From Oscillospiraceae bacterium (GTDB lineage: Bacteria; Bacillota; Clostridia; Saccharofermentanales; Saccharofermentanaceae), in assembly GCA_902795955.1 (NCBI GenBank), contig CADBNJ010000204.1, positions 1 through 5,542 on the forward strand: 5,542 nt of DNA, written 5' to 3'. Positions 1-5,542 of the stretch are shown here, in pieces. The position numbers were made by a program, and so were the translations under genes. The notes under the pieces are model-generated. The model ran no database searches. It was not told where the DNA came from and saw nothing but the letters and a program-made list of their open reading frames with translations. How positions within the stretch are numbered: position 1 is the first letter of the stretch; each line of letters starts with the position of its first letter.

Positions 1-635
1 GCGGAGATAGTCTCATAGTCACGCATCTCACCAACGAGGATGATGTCAGGATCTTCACGGAGTGATGAATGAAGTGCCTCAGCAAACGAAGGTGTATCAA
101 TGTAGACCTGACGCTGATGGATCATTGCTCTGTCGTGAGGATAGATATACTCGATAGGATCCTCGATGGTAATAACGTGCTTAGGCTCATTCTTGTTGAT
201 GTAGTCTACAACTGCAGCCATTGTAGTCGTCTTACCTGAACCTGTAGGACCGGTGACAAGGAGAAGACCGTTCTGAGCCGTAGCAAGCGACTTGATAGCC
301 TCGGGAAGTCCGAGATCATCGAACTCAGGGATCTTGGACATGAGGATACGGATACTTGCAGCGAGATTATTACGCTGATGATAGATGTTAGCTCTTATAC
401 GTACTTCGTTATCGATCATTACACCGATATCAAGGTCCTCACCTGATTCTACTCTCTCGATCTCGTGAGGAGTGAGGATCGTATATATCATTGCCTTGGA
501 TTCTTCAACAGTCGGGCGCTCATCAAGAATGTGCAGGATACCGTATCTTCTTACGGCAAGGTTGGTTCCTTCAGTAATATGTACATCGGAACATTCATTC
601 TCAATAGCATAATCCATCAGTTCTTCAAATGTCAT
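1..635 (-). CDS. pilT: PilT, type IV pilus retraction ATPase (N-terminal 211 residues; cut by window edge)
   Basis: PilT is the cytoplasmic hexameric ATPase that depolymerises type IV pili, driving retraction and twitching motility. Seen directly: the protein opens with MTFEELMDYA and then SDVHIT (about residues 16-21), the usual PilT N-terminal signature. The N-terminal PAS-like domain runs to about residue 100. Walker A is GPTGSGKT at 129-136, followed by TT where many relatives have GKST. The Asp box is ITIEDPIEY at 155-163. A stretch resembling the PilT NQREVG motif is HQRQV at 173-177. Walker B is IILVGE at 198-203, followed by MRDYET. Known full-length PilT is about 345-370 residues, so the His box and C-terminal domain lie outside the window. 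The short N-terminal domain before Walker A favours PilT over PilB/GspE, which carry a longer N-terminal region. The ATG at 635-633 is chosen because GGAGGTG sits five bases upstream. The gene has its own likely promoter. Codons such as CGT and GGT are frequent, which hints at good expression. Confidence 0.9.
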   Translation of the reverse strand, partial: MTFEELMDYAIENECSDVHITEGTNLAVRRYGILHILDERPTVEESKAMIYTILTPHEIERVESGEDLDIGVMIDNEVRIRANIYHQRNNLAASIRILMSKIPEFDDLGLPEAIKSLATAQNGLLLVTGPTGSGKTTTMAAVVDYINKNEPKHVITIEDPIEYIYPHDRAMIHQRQVYIDTPSFAEALHSSLREDPDIILVGEMRDYETIS

Positions 636-640
636 AGGGG

Positions 641-647
641 CACCTCC
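641..647 (-). promoter_or_regulatory. Strong ribosome binding site of pilT
   Basis: On the minus strand the bases read GGAGGTG, a near-perfect anti-16S match, followed by CCCCT and then the ATG at 635. The five-base spacing (measured from the end of GGAGGTG) fixes the pilT start codon. No competing in-frame start lies nearby. Confidence 0.85.
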
Positions 648-666
648 GAGTATTAAACATGTAAGA

Positions 667-695
667 ATTATACAATATATATTTATTTTTTGATA
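667..695 (-). promoter_or_regulatory. Probable sigma-A promoter of pilT (perfect -10, weak -35)
   Basis: On the minus strand TATAAT occupies 672-667 and matches the housekeeping -10 consensus exactly. The hexamer 17 bases upstream (695-690) reads TATCAA and matches TTGACA poorly; shifting the spacer to 18 gives ATATCA, matching at three of six. The surrounding tract is rich in A and T, including an A-run just upstream, which could partly compensate. Transcription would start near 660, giving a leader of roughly 25 bases that contains the ribosome binding site. In AT-rich DNA a chance TATAAT is quite possible, but its placement directly before a strong ribosome binding site supports it. Confidence 0.55.
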
Positions 696-723
696 TATCT
701 ATTTATTCAAATGCATAAGGCGG

Positions 724-2028
724 TCAGCGCTTATCCCCGGAGGCTGTAACCGTCCTGCCTGTTCCCGCCCCTGAAGCCATGATCACACCTGCCGCAAAAA
801 CCGTTACCGCCATGTTGCGGTATGTCATCCAGAAATGGATGGCCGAATGGTTCGACAGGACCACATACCACGCGAAAGGCATCAGCGCGATGAGCATGAG
901 CGGGATGAGTATCGATTCGTCCGGTCTGAACCTGATCTTCTTCACAAGGAGAAAGATGACAAACCCCATCACGGAGCCTGCGATGATACTGAAAGAAAGC
1001 GGATCTCTGAACACTTCGAGGTTATAGCCGATGACATCGATGACGTTGCCTGACTCTATTCCCGTCTCATCATACGCATTGGTGACAGTCCTCACAAGCA
1101 CCTGATTTACTGCATTTGTAACAGTGTTACTCCCTGTGACGATGTCACAGATGATCCATTTGGACACCCACATTGAAGCGTAGCCGAAGCCCCAGGCAAA
1201 GCACGAGGTGACGGTCCGGATGAGGTTGTCTTTCGAGCTGAATCCGCCCAGAGAAAGAGCGAAGATGAGCGGTATTCCCAGGCTCATCAGCGGATATGTC
1301 AGAAAGTCAAAATAAGCAACACTGATCCCAACGGCAAGGAAAAGCTTCCACATATTCCCCGATGAATACAGTTTGAAATGAAGCAGGATGAATGTGAATA
1401 CAAGAGTAATATTGTAGATACAGGCGAACTGCATATTGAGAGCAGTGCTGACGGGATTGACGAGCAGGATCATTACAAGAAGCGGCAGTATGAACCTGCG
1501 AAGAACACCTGCCCTATGAAGCTCCAATAAGATCAGCACGAACATCACGGTCTGGAATACGGCATTAATGATCCTTATTCCCGTCAGGCCTGTTACCATC
1601 AGCAGCGGCTTGATCAATATAAGATACCCGTGCCAGTATCTTGAATATGATACGAGGACAGATGAGTTCTCCTCAGCAGGATCGAGCATCCTGATCAGGT
1701 AGCCGGGCTTACTGTAAGCCTCAGGATCCGTGACATAGCAGTAAGGACTGAGAAGAGCCTTGTTGAGAGCCTTGCCATTGCCCTTGTAGGCAGCTTCGCT
1801 CAGCATTATGGAATCGGTATAGTTATCCATCCTGGTGCTGGTGAGCCACGGAACATAGAGATTAGTAAGCCCCTCCCTGTCATAAACGGGAGATGAATCC
1901 CTGACATGCTCCCTGATCCCGTCGACCGGAAGCAGATATGCGGCAAAAAGGAGCGCCGTACCGAGTATGGCTGACAGTATGACTGCCGACAGTATGAATA
2001 CGGTATTCTTCAGCAGCTTCCTTGCCAT
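724..2028 (-). CDS. Polytopic membrane protein of unrecognised family, possibly GT-C glycosyltransferase-like
   Basis: I do not recognise a named family. The 434-residue protein begins with a basic N-terminus (MARKLLKN) and a signal-anchor-like helix at about 9-33. A long, probably extracytoplasmic segment of about 100 residues follows (34-132), then roughly nine or ten more helices from about 133 to 420 and a short polar tail. This layout of one helix, a large first outer loop and then many helices is typical of GT-C glycosyltransferases. Those enzymes take sugars from lipid-phosphate donors and carry an acidic catalytic residue in that loop. Candidate residues are D68, D72 (MDNYTD), the R130-Y-W-H133 cluster at the membrane edge, D241 in YFDFLTYP, and N393-H-S-x-I-H398 with Y403-R404 late in the protein. 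The function is inference. The start lies seven bases after the stop of the zinc-ribbon gene. Only a weak ribosome binding site (GGGGCTGA) is visible, so translation may be coupled to the upstream gene. The next in-frame Met (67) would remove the first helix. Confidence 0.85.
   Translation of the reverse strand: MARKLLKNTVFILSAVILSAILGTALLFAAYLLPVDGIREHVRDSSPVYDREGLTNLYVPWLTSTRMDNYTDSIMLSEAAYKGNGKALNKALLSPYCYVTDPEAYSKPGYLIRMLDPAEENSSVLVSYSRYWHGYLILIKPLLMVTGLTGIRIINAVFQTVMFVLILLELHRAGVLRRFILPLLVMILLVNPVSTALNMQFACIYNITLVFTFILLHFKLYSSGNMWKLFLAVGISVAYFDFLTYPLMSLGIPLIFALSLGGFSSKDNLIRTVTSCFAWGFGYASMWVSKWIICDIVTGSNTVTNAVNQVLVRTVTNAYDETGIESGNVIDVIGYNLEVFRDPLSFSIIAGSVMGFVIFLLVKKIRFRPDESILIPLMLIALMPFAWYVVLSNHSAIHFWMTYRNMAVTVFAAGVIMASGAGTGRTVTASGDKR
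1970..1999. repeat. Two-copy 15-base imperfect tandem repeat inside the first helix of the 434-residue protein
   Basis: Copies at 1970-1984 and 1985-1999 match at 13 of 15 positions, sharing the core GACAGTATGA. On the coding strand they encode consecutive five-residue units (FILSA, VILSA) within the N-terminal membrane helix. It most likely reflects a small in-frame duplication in a hydrophobic segment and has no obvious regulatory role. Confidence 0.45.
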
Positions 2029-2035
2029 AGAACGA

Positions 2036-2758
2036 TCAGCCCCAGGGACTTGCCGAGGGAGCAGGACTGCACATCGGACATTCCTTGTCGTCAGGTCCGA
2101 GCTCTATTCCGCAGACGGGGCAGTATCTGGCATCACGTCCCTTGATCGGGCCGTAATCGGGAAGGGAATCATCTATAGTGTGGATATTCTCACCCTTTGC
2201 AGCTGCTGCATATGCCGCGGTAGCTTCACGCCGGTTGTGCTCGCGTTCAAGTTCATTGAGCGTATTGGAACGCCTCTGAGCCGCAGTGTGAACCTTCTTC
2301 TCAATTACAAGCATTATCCACAGCCATGCGAGTGGAAGCATAAAGCAGATATTCGGTATGGTACGGGAGAAAACGAGGATAATAACTGACCAGATCGGGA
2401 TACCTACCATACAGTAGACCTGGAAATTATCGTCAACATTACCGAGAAGGACATTGATGACAAATCCGGTAACGACAATATTGATGACTACCGAGAAGAT
2501 CGTATATGCAAGCGTGATGCCCGGAGCATCGGTAACCGAAGAGAAAGTGGATGAATAATCGCTGCCGTATTTCTGGAGCAGCTTGTCCAGGGCCGCTTTC
2601 TGAGTGAGATACACCATTATTCCGAGGACGATATTTGCCACAGCATAAACCGCAACGAAAGCGATCAATATCTTCATGTTAAGAGGTGACATCCTGAGGA
2701 ATGGCGGATATCTTCTGCTCTCGATCTCATACGCTTCATCGAAATTGGACTTGCTCAT
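2036..2758 (-). CDS. Four-helix membrane protein with C-terminal cytoplasmic zinc ribbon
   Basis: The product has 240 residues and no named family that I recognise. It opens with a polar, charged N-terminus of about 26 residues. Four hydrophobic helices follow at about 28-50, 80-104, 116-131 and 135-152. The pair at 116-152 is tightly spaced. Next comes a charged linker rich in Arg, Glu and Ala (about 153-190, including AAYAAAA) that may be helical. The end is a four-cysteine zinc ribbon with C213-x2-C216 and C227-x2-C230 (CPVCGIEL, then ECPMC), and a short Pro/Ser tail. An even helix count puts both ends on the same side, presumably the cytoplasm, where a zinc ribbon usually folds. Ribbons of this kind often serve as small binding or regulatory modules on membrane proteins; the role here is unknown. 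The ATG overlaps the TGA of the YfhO gene as ATGA, and AAGGAG lies eight bases upstream, so the start is secure. Its position between two large membrane proteins suggests an accessory or scaffolding role in the same process. Confidence 0.87.
   Translation of the reverse strand: MSKSNFDEAYEIESRRYPPFLRMSPLNMKILIAFVAVYAVANIVLGIMVYLTQKAALDKLLQKYGSDYSSTFSSVTDAPGITLAYTIFSVVINIVVTGFVINVLLGNVDDNFQVYCMVGIPIWSVIILVFSRTIPNICFMLPLAWLWIMLVIEKKVHTAAQRRSNTLNELEREHNRREATAAYAAAAKGENIHTIDDSLPDYGPIKGRDARYCPVCGIELGPDDKECPMCSPAPSASPWG
2755..2758 (-). other. ATGA stop/start overlap coupling the YfhO-family gene to the zinc-ribbon gene
   Basis: The TGA stop of the upstream gene (2757-2755) and the ATG of the downstream gene (2758-2756) share bases in the arrangement ATGA. 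This overlap commonly supports re-initiation by the same ribosome and fixed-ratio expression. AAGGAG at 2772-2767, inside the end of the upstream gene, also supplies an independent ribosome binding site. Confidence 0.85.
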
Positions 2759-5496
2759 TTGTTACTCTCCTTCTTCCTGTTCTTTTTGTTGTTCCTGTTC
2801 CAAATGAGGATAGTTCCCGCAAAAAGAACTAACCCAACCCCGCTTACCGTCAGTCCGGCGGTAAGGCCGGGCATCCAGTATCTTAATTCTACCACATGAT
2901 CGCCCGAAGGAAGCTCTATTCCCATAAAAGCGGTATTGGCATTGTAGAGCTCGACTTCCTTGCCGTCGAGATAAGCAGTCCATCCGTCCAGTTCAGGTAT
3001 CGACAATACGAGGAACCTGTCACGGTCACTGCTGATCGTTCCCTTCATGGATCTGTTGCCGTATTCCACATTCTCAAGGACGCATTCCCTGAGGCTGTCT
3101 GCCTGGTCTGCATAATTCTTCATTGAATCACACCATATCTCAACGCCGCCGAGAGTGAACGAACCCTTATTGTCAAATGTTATCGCCGCCCTCGTGTATC
3201 CTTCCTCAGTGTATCCGAGATCCAGGAGCATGGTATCCTGACCTGTGTAGTAGATGTACCCGTAATCGGTATATGTGCATACAGTCGTCGACTTGCCCGT
3301 GCTTACGTTCAGGAGCATGTAATTCCCTTTGACATAGTCGAATCTCATATCCTTCATCCTGATGTATGTATTCGTATTGGGAAGCCCCTTGAACTCGATT
3401 ATCATCATCGCGTTGGGATTCTGCATCACGTATTTGTCGCCTTCCTTAGTGATCCCGGCAAATCCTACGATCTTGCATGGAACCTCCGTGGCAGTCTTCT
3501 CGATGTCCGCTGTCCTGTTAAGCTTTATTGATGAAGGTTCTTTATTGATTATAACGCTTCCCATCATTGCTTCCTGCTTATCCAGCGCCCACAGCTTCTC
3601 ATAATCATCTCTGAGCATGTATGAACCGTATGTGTAACCGATAGGAAGCGCGTGTTCATTCTCAGTTATGACATCCCTGTACGAATCCGCATCTATCGTC
3701 TCCCGGTCGGTAAATCCATAAGGAACTATCGAATAATCGGTCCTTCTGTCCACGAAATACTTAACAGATGACAGCGTGAGCATCTGAGGTCTGGCATTGA
3801 TCCCGAGGAATCTGTGCTTGTTGTGGAACCTTGCAAGTTCCATCTCCGAGATCCATTTCTCATATCCCCTGCTCCATCCGAAATAAGGATATCCGGTCAT
3901 TGTATTCACGCCGAAATGGAATCCCGACGCGGAGCCCTTATACGGCACTGCATTGCCGTCGACCCTGTAGTAGCTCTTGTCATTGTTTATGGTATCGCTT
4001 ATGCCTGCGGAATAAAGATAGTCCGCCTTGATGGTATCCATGCCGTTCTTGTAGAACTGGGTGAGGTAGATATTGTGGTATATGAATGTCGCCGTATAAG
4101 CAACCGATACGCATGTCATGATCAGGCAGAAGAATGATATTATTATATTCCCCGCTCCTGCCCTCTTCTTTGTTATCAGAGCAATAACGGCAACTGATGC
4201 AGCCGTTCCGAATGTGATGACATAAGGCCAGATCTCCCTTGAGTCTGCTGCCTGAAGGAGATATGCCGCAATGCTGTAAGCAAGGACCGCGGCAATGACA
4301 ATAACTGCCTTCACCCGCGTAAGTTCTCTTATCCTCGACAGCTCGATAACCGTTATGAACACATTGAACAGTGCATATCCGAAGCAGAATCTGTTGGCGA
4401 TATTACTGAAGCCTGACATTACAAATGCAAATACGGGAATCAGGTGCATAACAGTCAGAATGACCCAGATCACCTTGAGATGCCTGATCTCCTTGCGCCT
4501 GTCCAGAAAGAACATGATAAGTGCCGGAAGCACTATGGCAGCAAAGCTTACGAACATCCAGTTTGTATGCGTCGAATGATTGACCGAGAAATTGATGAAG
4601 AGATTCTTGAAATAATTCTCGCCGTACAGCCACAGATCGAGATTGGCCGCGAGCGACAGATCGGACCTGCCGTCACCTGTCATGCTGATAAATGAAGGTA
4701 TCATAACGGCAGCAGACAGAAGCACTCCGAGCACGCCCCACAACACGACATTCATGAGCTTTATGAACTTCTCTTTGAGCTTGAGATCCCTGCCCTTGCA
4801 GATCAGCCTTGTGACTGAATAGAGAGCCACAAACATCGCCTGCATGCAGGAGAAGTACAGACCCCACTGAGCCGTGAGCGACAGGAAAACGGTTATGGTC
4901 AGAAGTATCGAACGTTCACCTTTAAGGGCGCGCTCCGTACCTATGATAAGAACCGGAAGGAGCACGACCGGCACCATAAAATGAGGATGCCTTACTCCGG
5001 TATAGATAGAATATCCGCTGAATATATATGCGATGGTCCCGATGAGAACGGGGAACGGCTTCTGCTTAAAATAAAAGCACATTGCAGAGAACGTAAGTCC
5101 CGCAAGATAGAAATTGCCGATAACGAGTATCGTATAGAAAGTATCCATGTTCTCAGAAGGCCAGAATGCCGCCAGAAGATGCGGCAGTCCCACCTGAAGA
5201 TCATGCACCGTAAAACCCGTTCTGAAATCATATAAAGGCCATACGAACCCCTGCCCCGATATCAGGCTGTTCCACAGTGCATGTGCATTGTCGCTTATGT
5301 AAAGAAGCCTTGCGAAATGCTGGTCTGTTCCGTCCGTGGACCACACGAATCCCAGCCCCGCATTTGTTATCTTGAAGAATACGGCATACTGGACGATCGC
5401 GAACAAAACAGTGTAGTGAAGTGCATAAAAGAGGAAAAGCTTCCATCCCTTAAGATCTTTCCACAGCGACATGTATCTCTTCGCAATCTTACCCAT
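2755..5496 (-). CDS. yfhO: YfhO-family multi-spanning membrane protein (probable GT-C-type glycosyltransferase)
   Basis: Family knowledge: YfhO proteins are large GT-C-type membrane proteins. In Bacillus and Listeria they act with a CsbB-type GT2 enzyme, which loads sugar on a lipid carrier, and a GtrA-type flippase, to glycosylate teichoic acid outside the membrane. Seen here in 913 residues: a first helix at about 18-40; an outer loop with D55-G-T-D58-Q59, matching the acidic loop where family members usually read GDGxxQ; and WPLYDFRTG at 86-94. About a dozen more helices run to residue 474 and include SGYSIYTGVRHPHF (160-173) and NRFCFGYALF (368-377). A large, probably extracytoplasmic domain follows (about 475-880). 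It ends in the family hallmark ELDGWTAYLDGKEV (835-848) and LPSGDHVVELRYW (862-874). A last helix (about 881-899) and a Lys/Arg-rich tail close the protein. Length fits the family. ATG at 5496 follows a probable upstream stop by seven bases, but its ribosome binding site is weak (AAGG, 12 bases away); Met9 is an alternative start. The sugar and acceptor cannot be told from sequence. Confidence 0.9.
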   Translation of the reverse strand: MGKIAKRYMSLWKDLKGWKLFLFYALHYTVLFAIVQYAVFFKITNAGLGFVWSTDGTDQHFARLLYISDNAHALWNSLISGQGFVWPLYDFRTGFTVHDLQVGLPHLLAAFWPSENMDTFYTILVIGNFYLAGLTFSAMCFYFKQKPFPVLIGTIAYIFSGYSIYTGVRHPHFMVPVVLLPVLIIGTERALKGERSILLTITVFLSLTAQWGLYFSCMQAMFVALYSVTRLICKGRDLKLKEKFIKLMNVVLWGVLGVLLSAAVMIPSFISMTGDGRSDLSLAANLDLWLYGENYFKNLFINFSVNHSTHTNWMFVSFAAIVLPALIMFFLDRRKEIRHLKVIWVILTVMHLIPVFAFVMSGFSNIANRFCFGYALFNVFITVIELSRIRELTRVKAVIVIAAVLAYSIAAYLLQAADSREIWPYVITFGTAASVAVIALITKKRAGAGNIIISFFCLIMTCVSVAYTATFIYHNIYLTQFYKNGMDTIKADYLYSAGISDTINNDKSYYRVDGNAVPYKGSASGFHFGVNTMTGYPYFGWSRGYEKWISEMELARFHNKHRFLGINARPQMLTLSSVKYFVDRRTDYSIVPYGFTDRETIDADSYRDVITENEHALPIGYTYGSYMLRDDYEKLWALDKQEAMMGSVIINKEPSSIKLNRTADIEKTATEVPCKIVGFAGITKEGDKYVMQNPNAMMIIEFKGLPNTNTYIRMKDMRFDYVKGNYMLLNVSTGKSTTVCTYTDYGYIYYTGQDTMLLDLGYTEEGYTRAAITFDNKGSFTLGGVEIWCDSMKNYADQADSLRECVLENVEYGNRSMKGTISSDRDRFLVLSIPELDGWTAYLDGKEVELYNANTAFMGIELPSGDHVVELRYWMPGLTAGLTVSGVGLVLFAGTILIWNRNNKKNRKKESNK

Positions 5497-5503
5497 AATC
5501 AGT

Positions 5504-5542
5504 TCAGACCTTTATAAGTTTGTCGAAATTCTTACCGTTAAC
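5504..5542 (-). CDS. Possible C-terminal end of an upstream gene (last 12 codons)
   Basis: One minus-strand frame from the window edge reads VNGKNFDKLIKV and then TGA at 5506-5504, seven bases before the YfhO-family ATG. Another frame hits TAA within this stretch. The composition (charged, well-formed codons such as GGT, AAG, TTC, GAC) looks like a genuine protein end, and the short gap fits the tight packing of this operon. Twelve codons are too few to name the gene. A lipid-carrier glycosyltransferase or flippase would fit the neighbour, but nothing here shows that. Confidence 0.5.
   Translation of the reverse strand, partial: VNGKNFDKLIKV

Larger units (their letters stand above)
636..723. 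other. Intergenic region between the membrane-protein operon and pilT
   Basis: This 88-base gap separates the TGA of the 434-residue protein (724-726) from the ATG of pilT, both on the minus strand. It is much richer in A and T than the flanking genes. It contains the putative pilT promoter and ribosome binding site. I looked for a rho-independent terminator for the upstream operon. I found only weak pairings, such as AAGCG/CGCCTT across the stop codon and TTAT/ATAA around ATGCAT, with no GC-rich stem followed by a T-run. Read-through into pilT is therefore possible. Confidence 0.6.

Noticed and set aside
465..656. Plus-strand open frame of 63 codons opposite the pilT start
   Set aside because: It is antisense to conserved PilT residues and to the pilT ribosome binding site, with no protein-like features of its own.
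719..734. Possible terminator hairpin across the stop of the 434-residue gene
   Set aside because: The best pairing is about five base pairs with a bulge and is not followed by a T-run on the transcribed strand.
1967..2389. Plus-strand open frame of 140 codons
   Set aside because: It lies antisense to the zinc-ribbon gene and the start of the 434-residue gene, both of which have clear membrane or zinc-ribbon features. Its own translation is a low-complexity mix of Ser, Arg and Cys with no domain, and it has no ribosome binding site.
3814..4137. Plus-strand open frame of 107 codons inside the YfhO-family gene
   Set aside because: It is fully antisense to a well-supported protein. It has no recognisable domain or good ribosome binding site, and fits a frame left open by codon bias.
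5512..5529. Promoter-like TCGACA and TATAAA upstream of the YfhO-family gene
   Set aside because: The two hexamers are only four bases apart, far from the 16-18 needed, and they fall within the probable end of the upstream coding sequence.

Overview
This window has moderate GC (mid-40s percent by eye) and reads as a piece of a chromosome from a Gram-positive anaerobe. My best guess is a Clostridia member related to gut or rumen Ruminococcaceae/Lachnospiraceae-type organisms. The guess rests on a YfhO-family membrane protein, strong GGAGG-type ribosome binding sites, tight ATGA gene overlaps and a stand-alone pilT. No marker gene fixes the taxonomy. All supported genes lie on the minus strand, so transcription runs from high to low coordinates.

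In the direction of transcription, the window starts with what looks like the last 12 codons of an upstream gene (stop at 5504-5506). Seven bases later begins a 913-residue YfhO-family membrane protein (5496-2755). Its stop overlaps the start of a 240-residue four-helix membrane protein with a C-terminal zinc ribbon (2758-2036). Seven bases further on begins a 434-residue polytopic membrane protein of unrecognised family (2028-724). The overlap and short gaps suggest one operon, and all three complete products are integral membrane proteins. YfhO proteins are large multi-spanning proteins of the GT-C type, linked in Bacillus and Listeria to adding sugars to cell-wall teichoic acids. The operon is therefore probably an envelope glycan or glycopolymer locus, and the 434-residue protein may be a second GT-C-like enzyme. 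That last step is inference.

An 88-base AT-rich gap (636-723) follows. It holds a perfect TATAAT -10 box and a strong ribosome binding site, but no convincing terminator. It leads into pilT, the type IV pilus retraction ATPase, on the same strand. The window keeps its first 211 codons, including Walker A, the Asp box and Walker B, and cuts off the rest. There are no RNA genes, mobile elements, CRISPR arrays or plus-strand genes that I can support.
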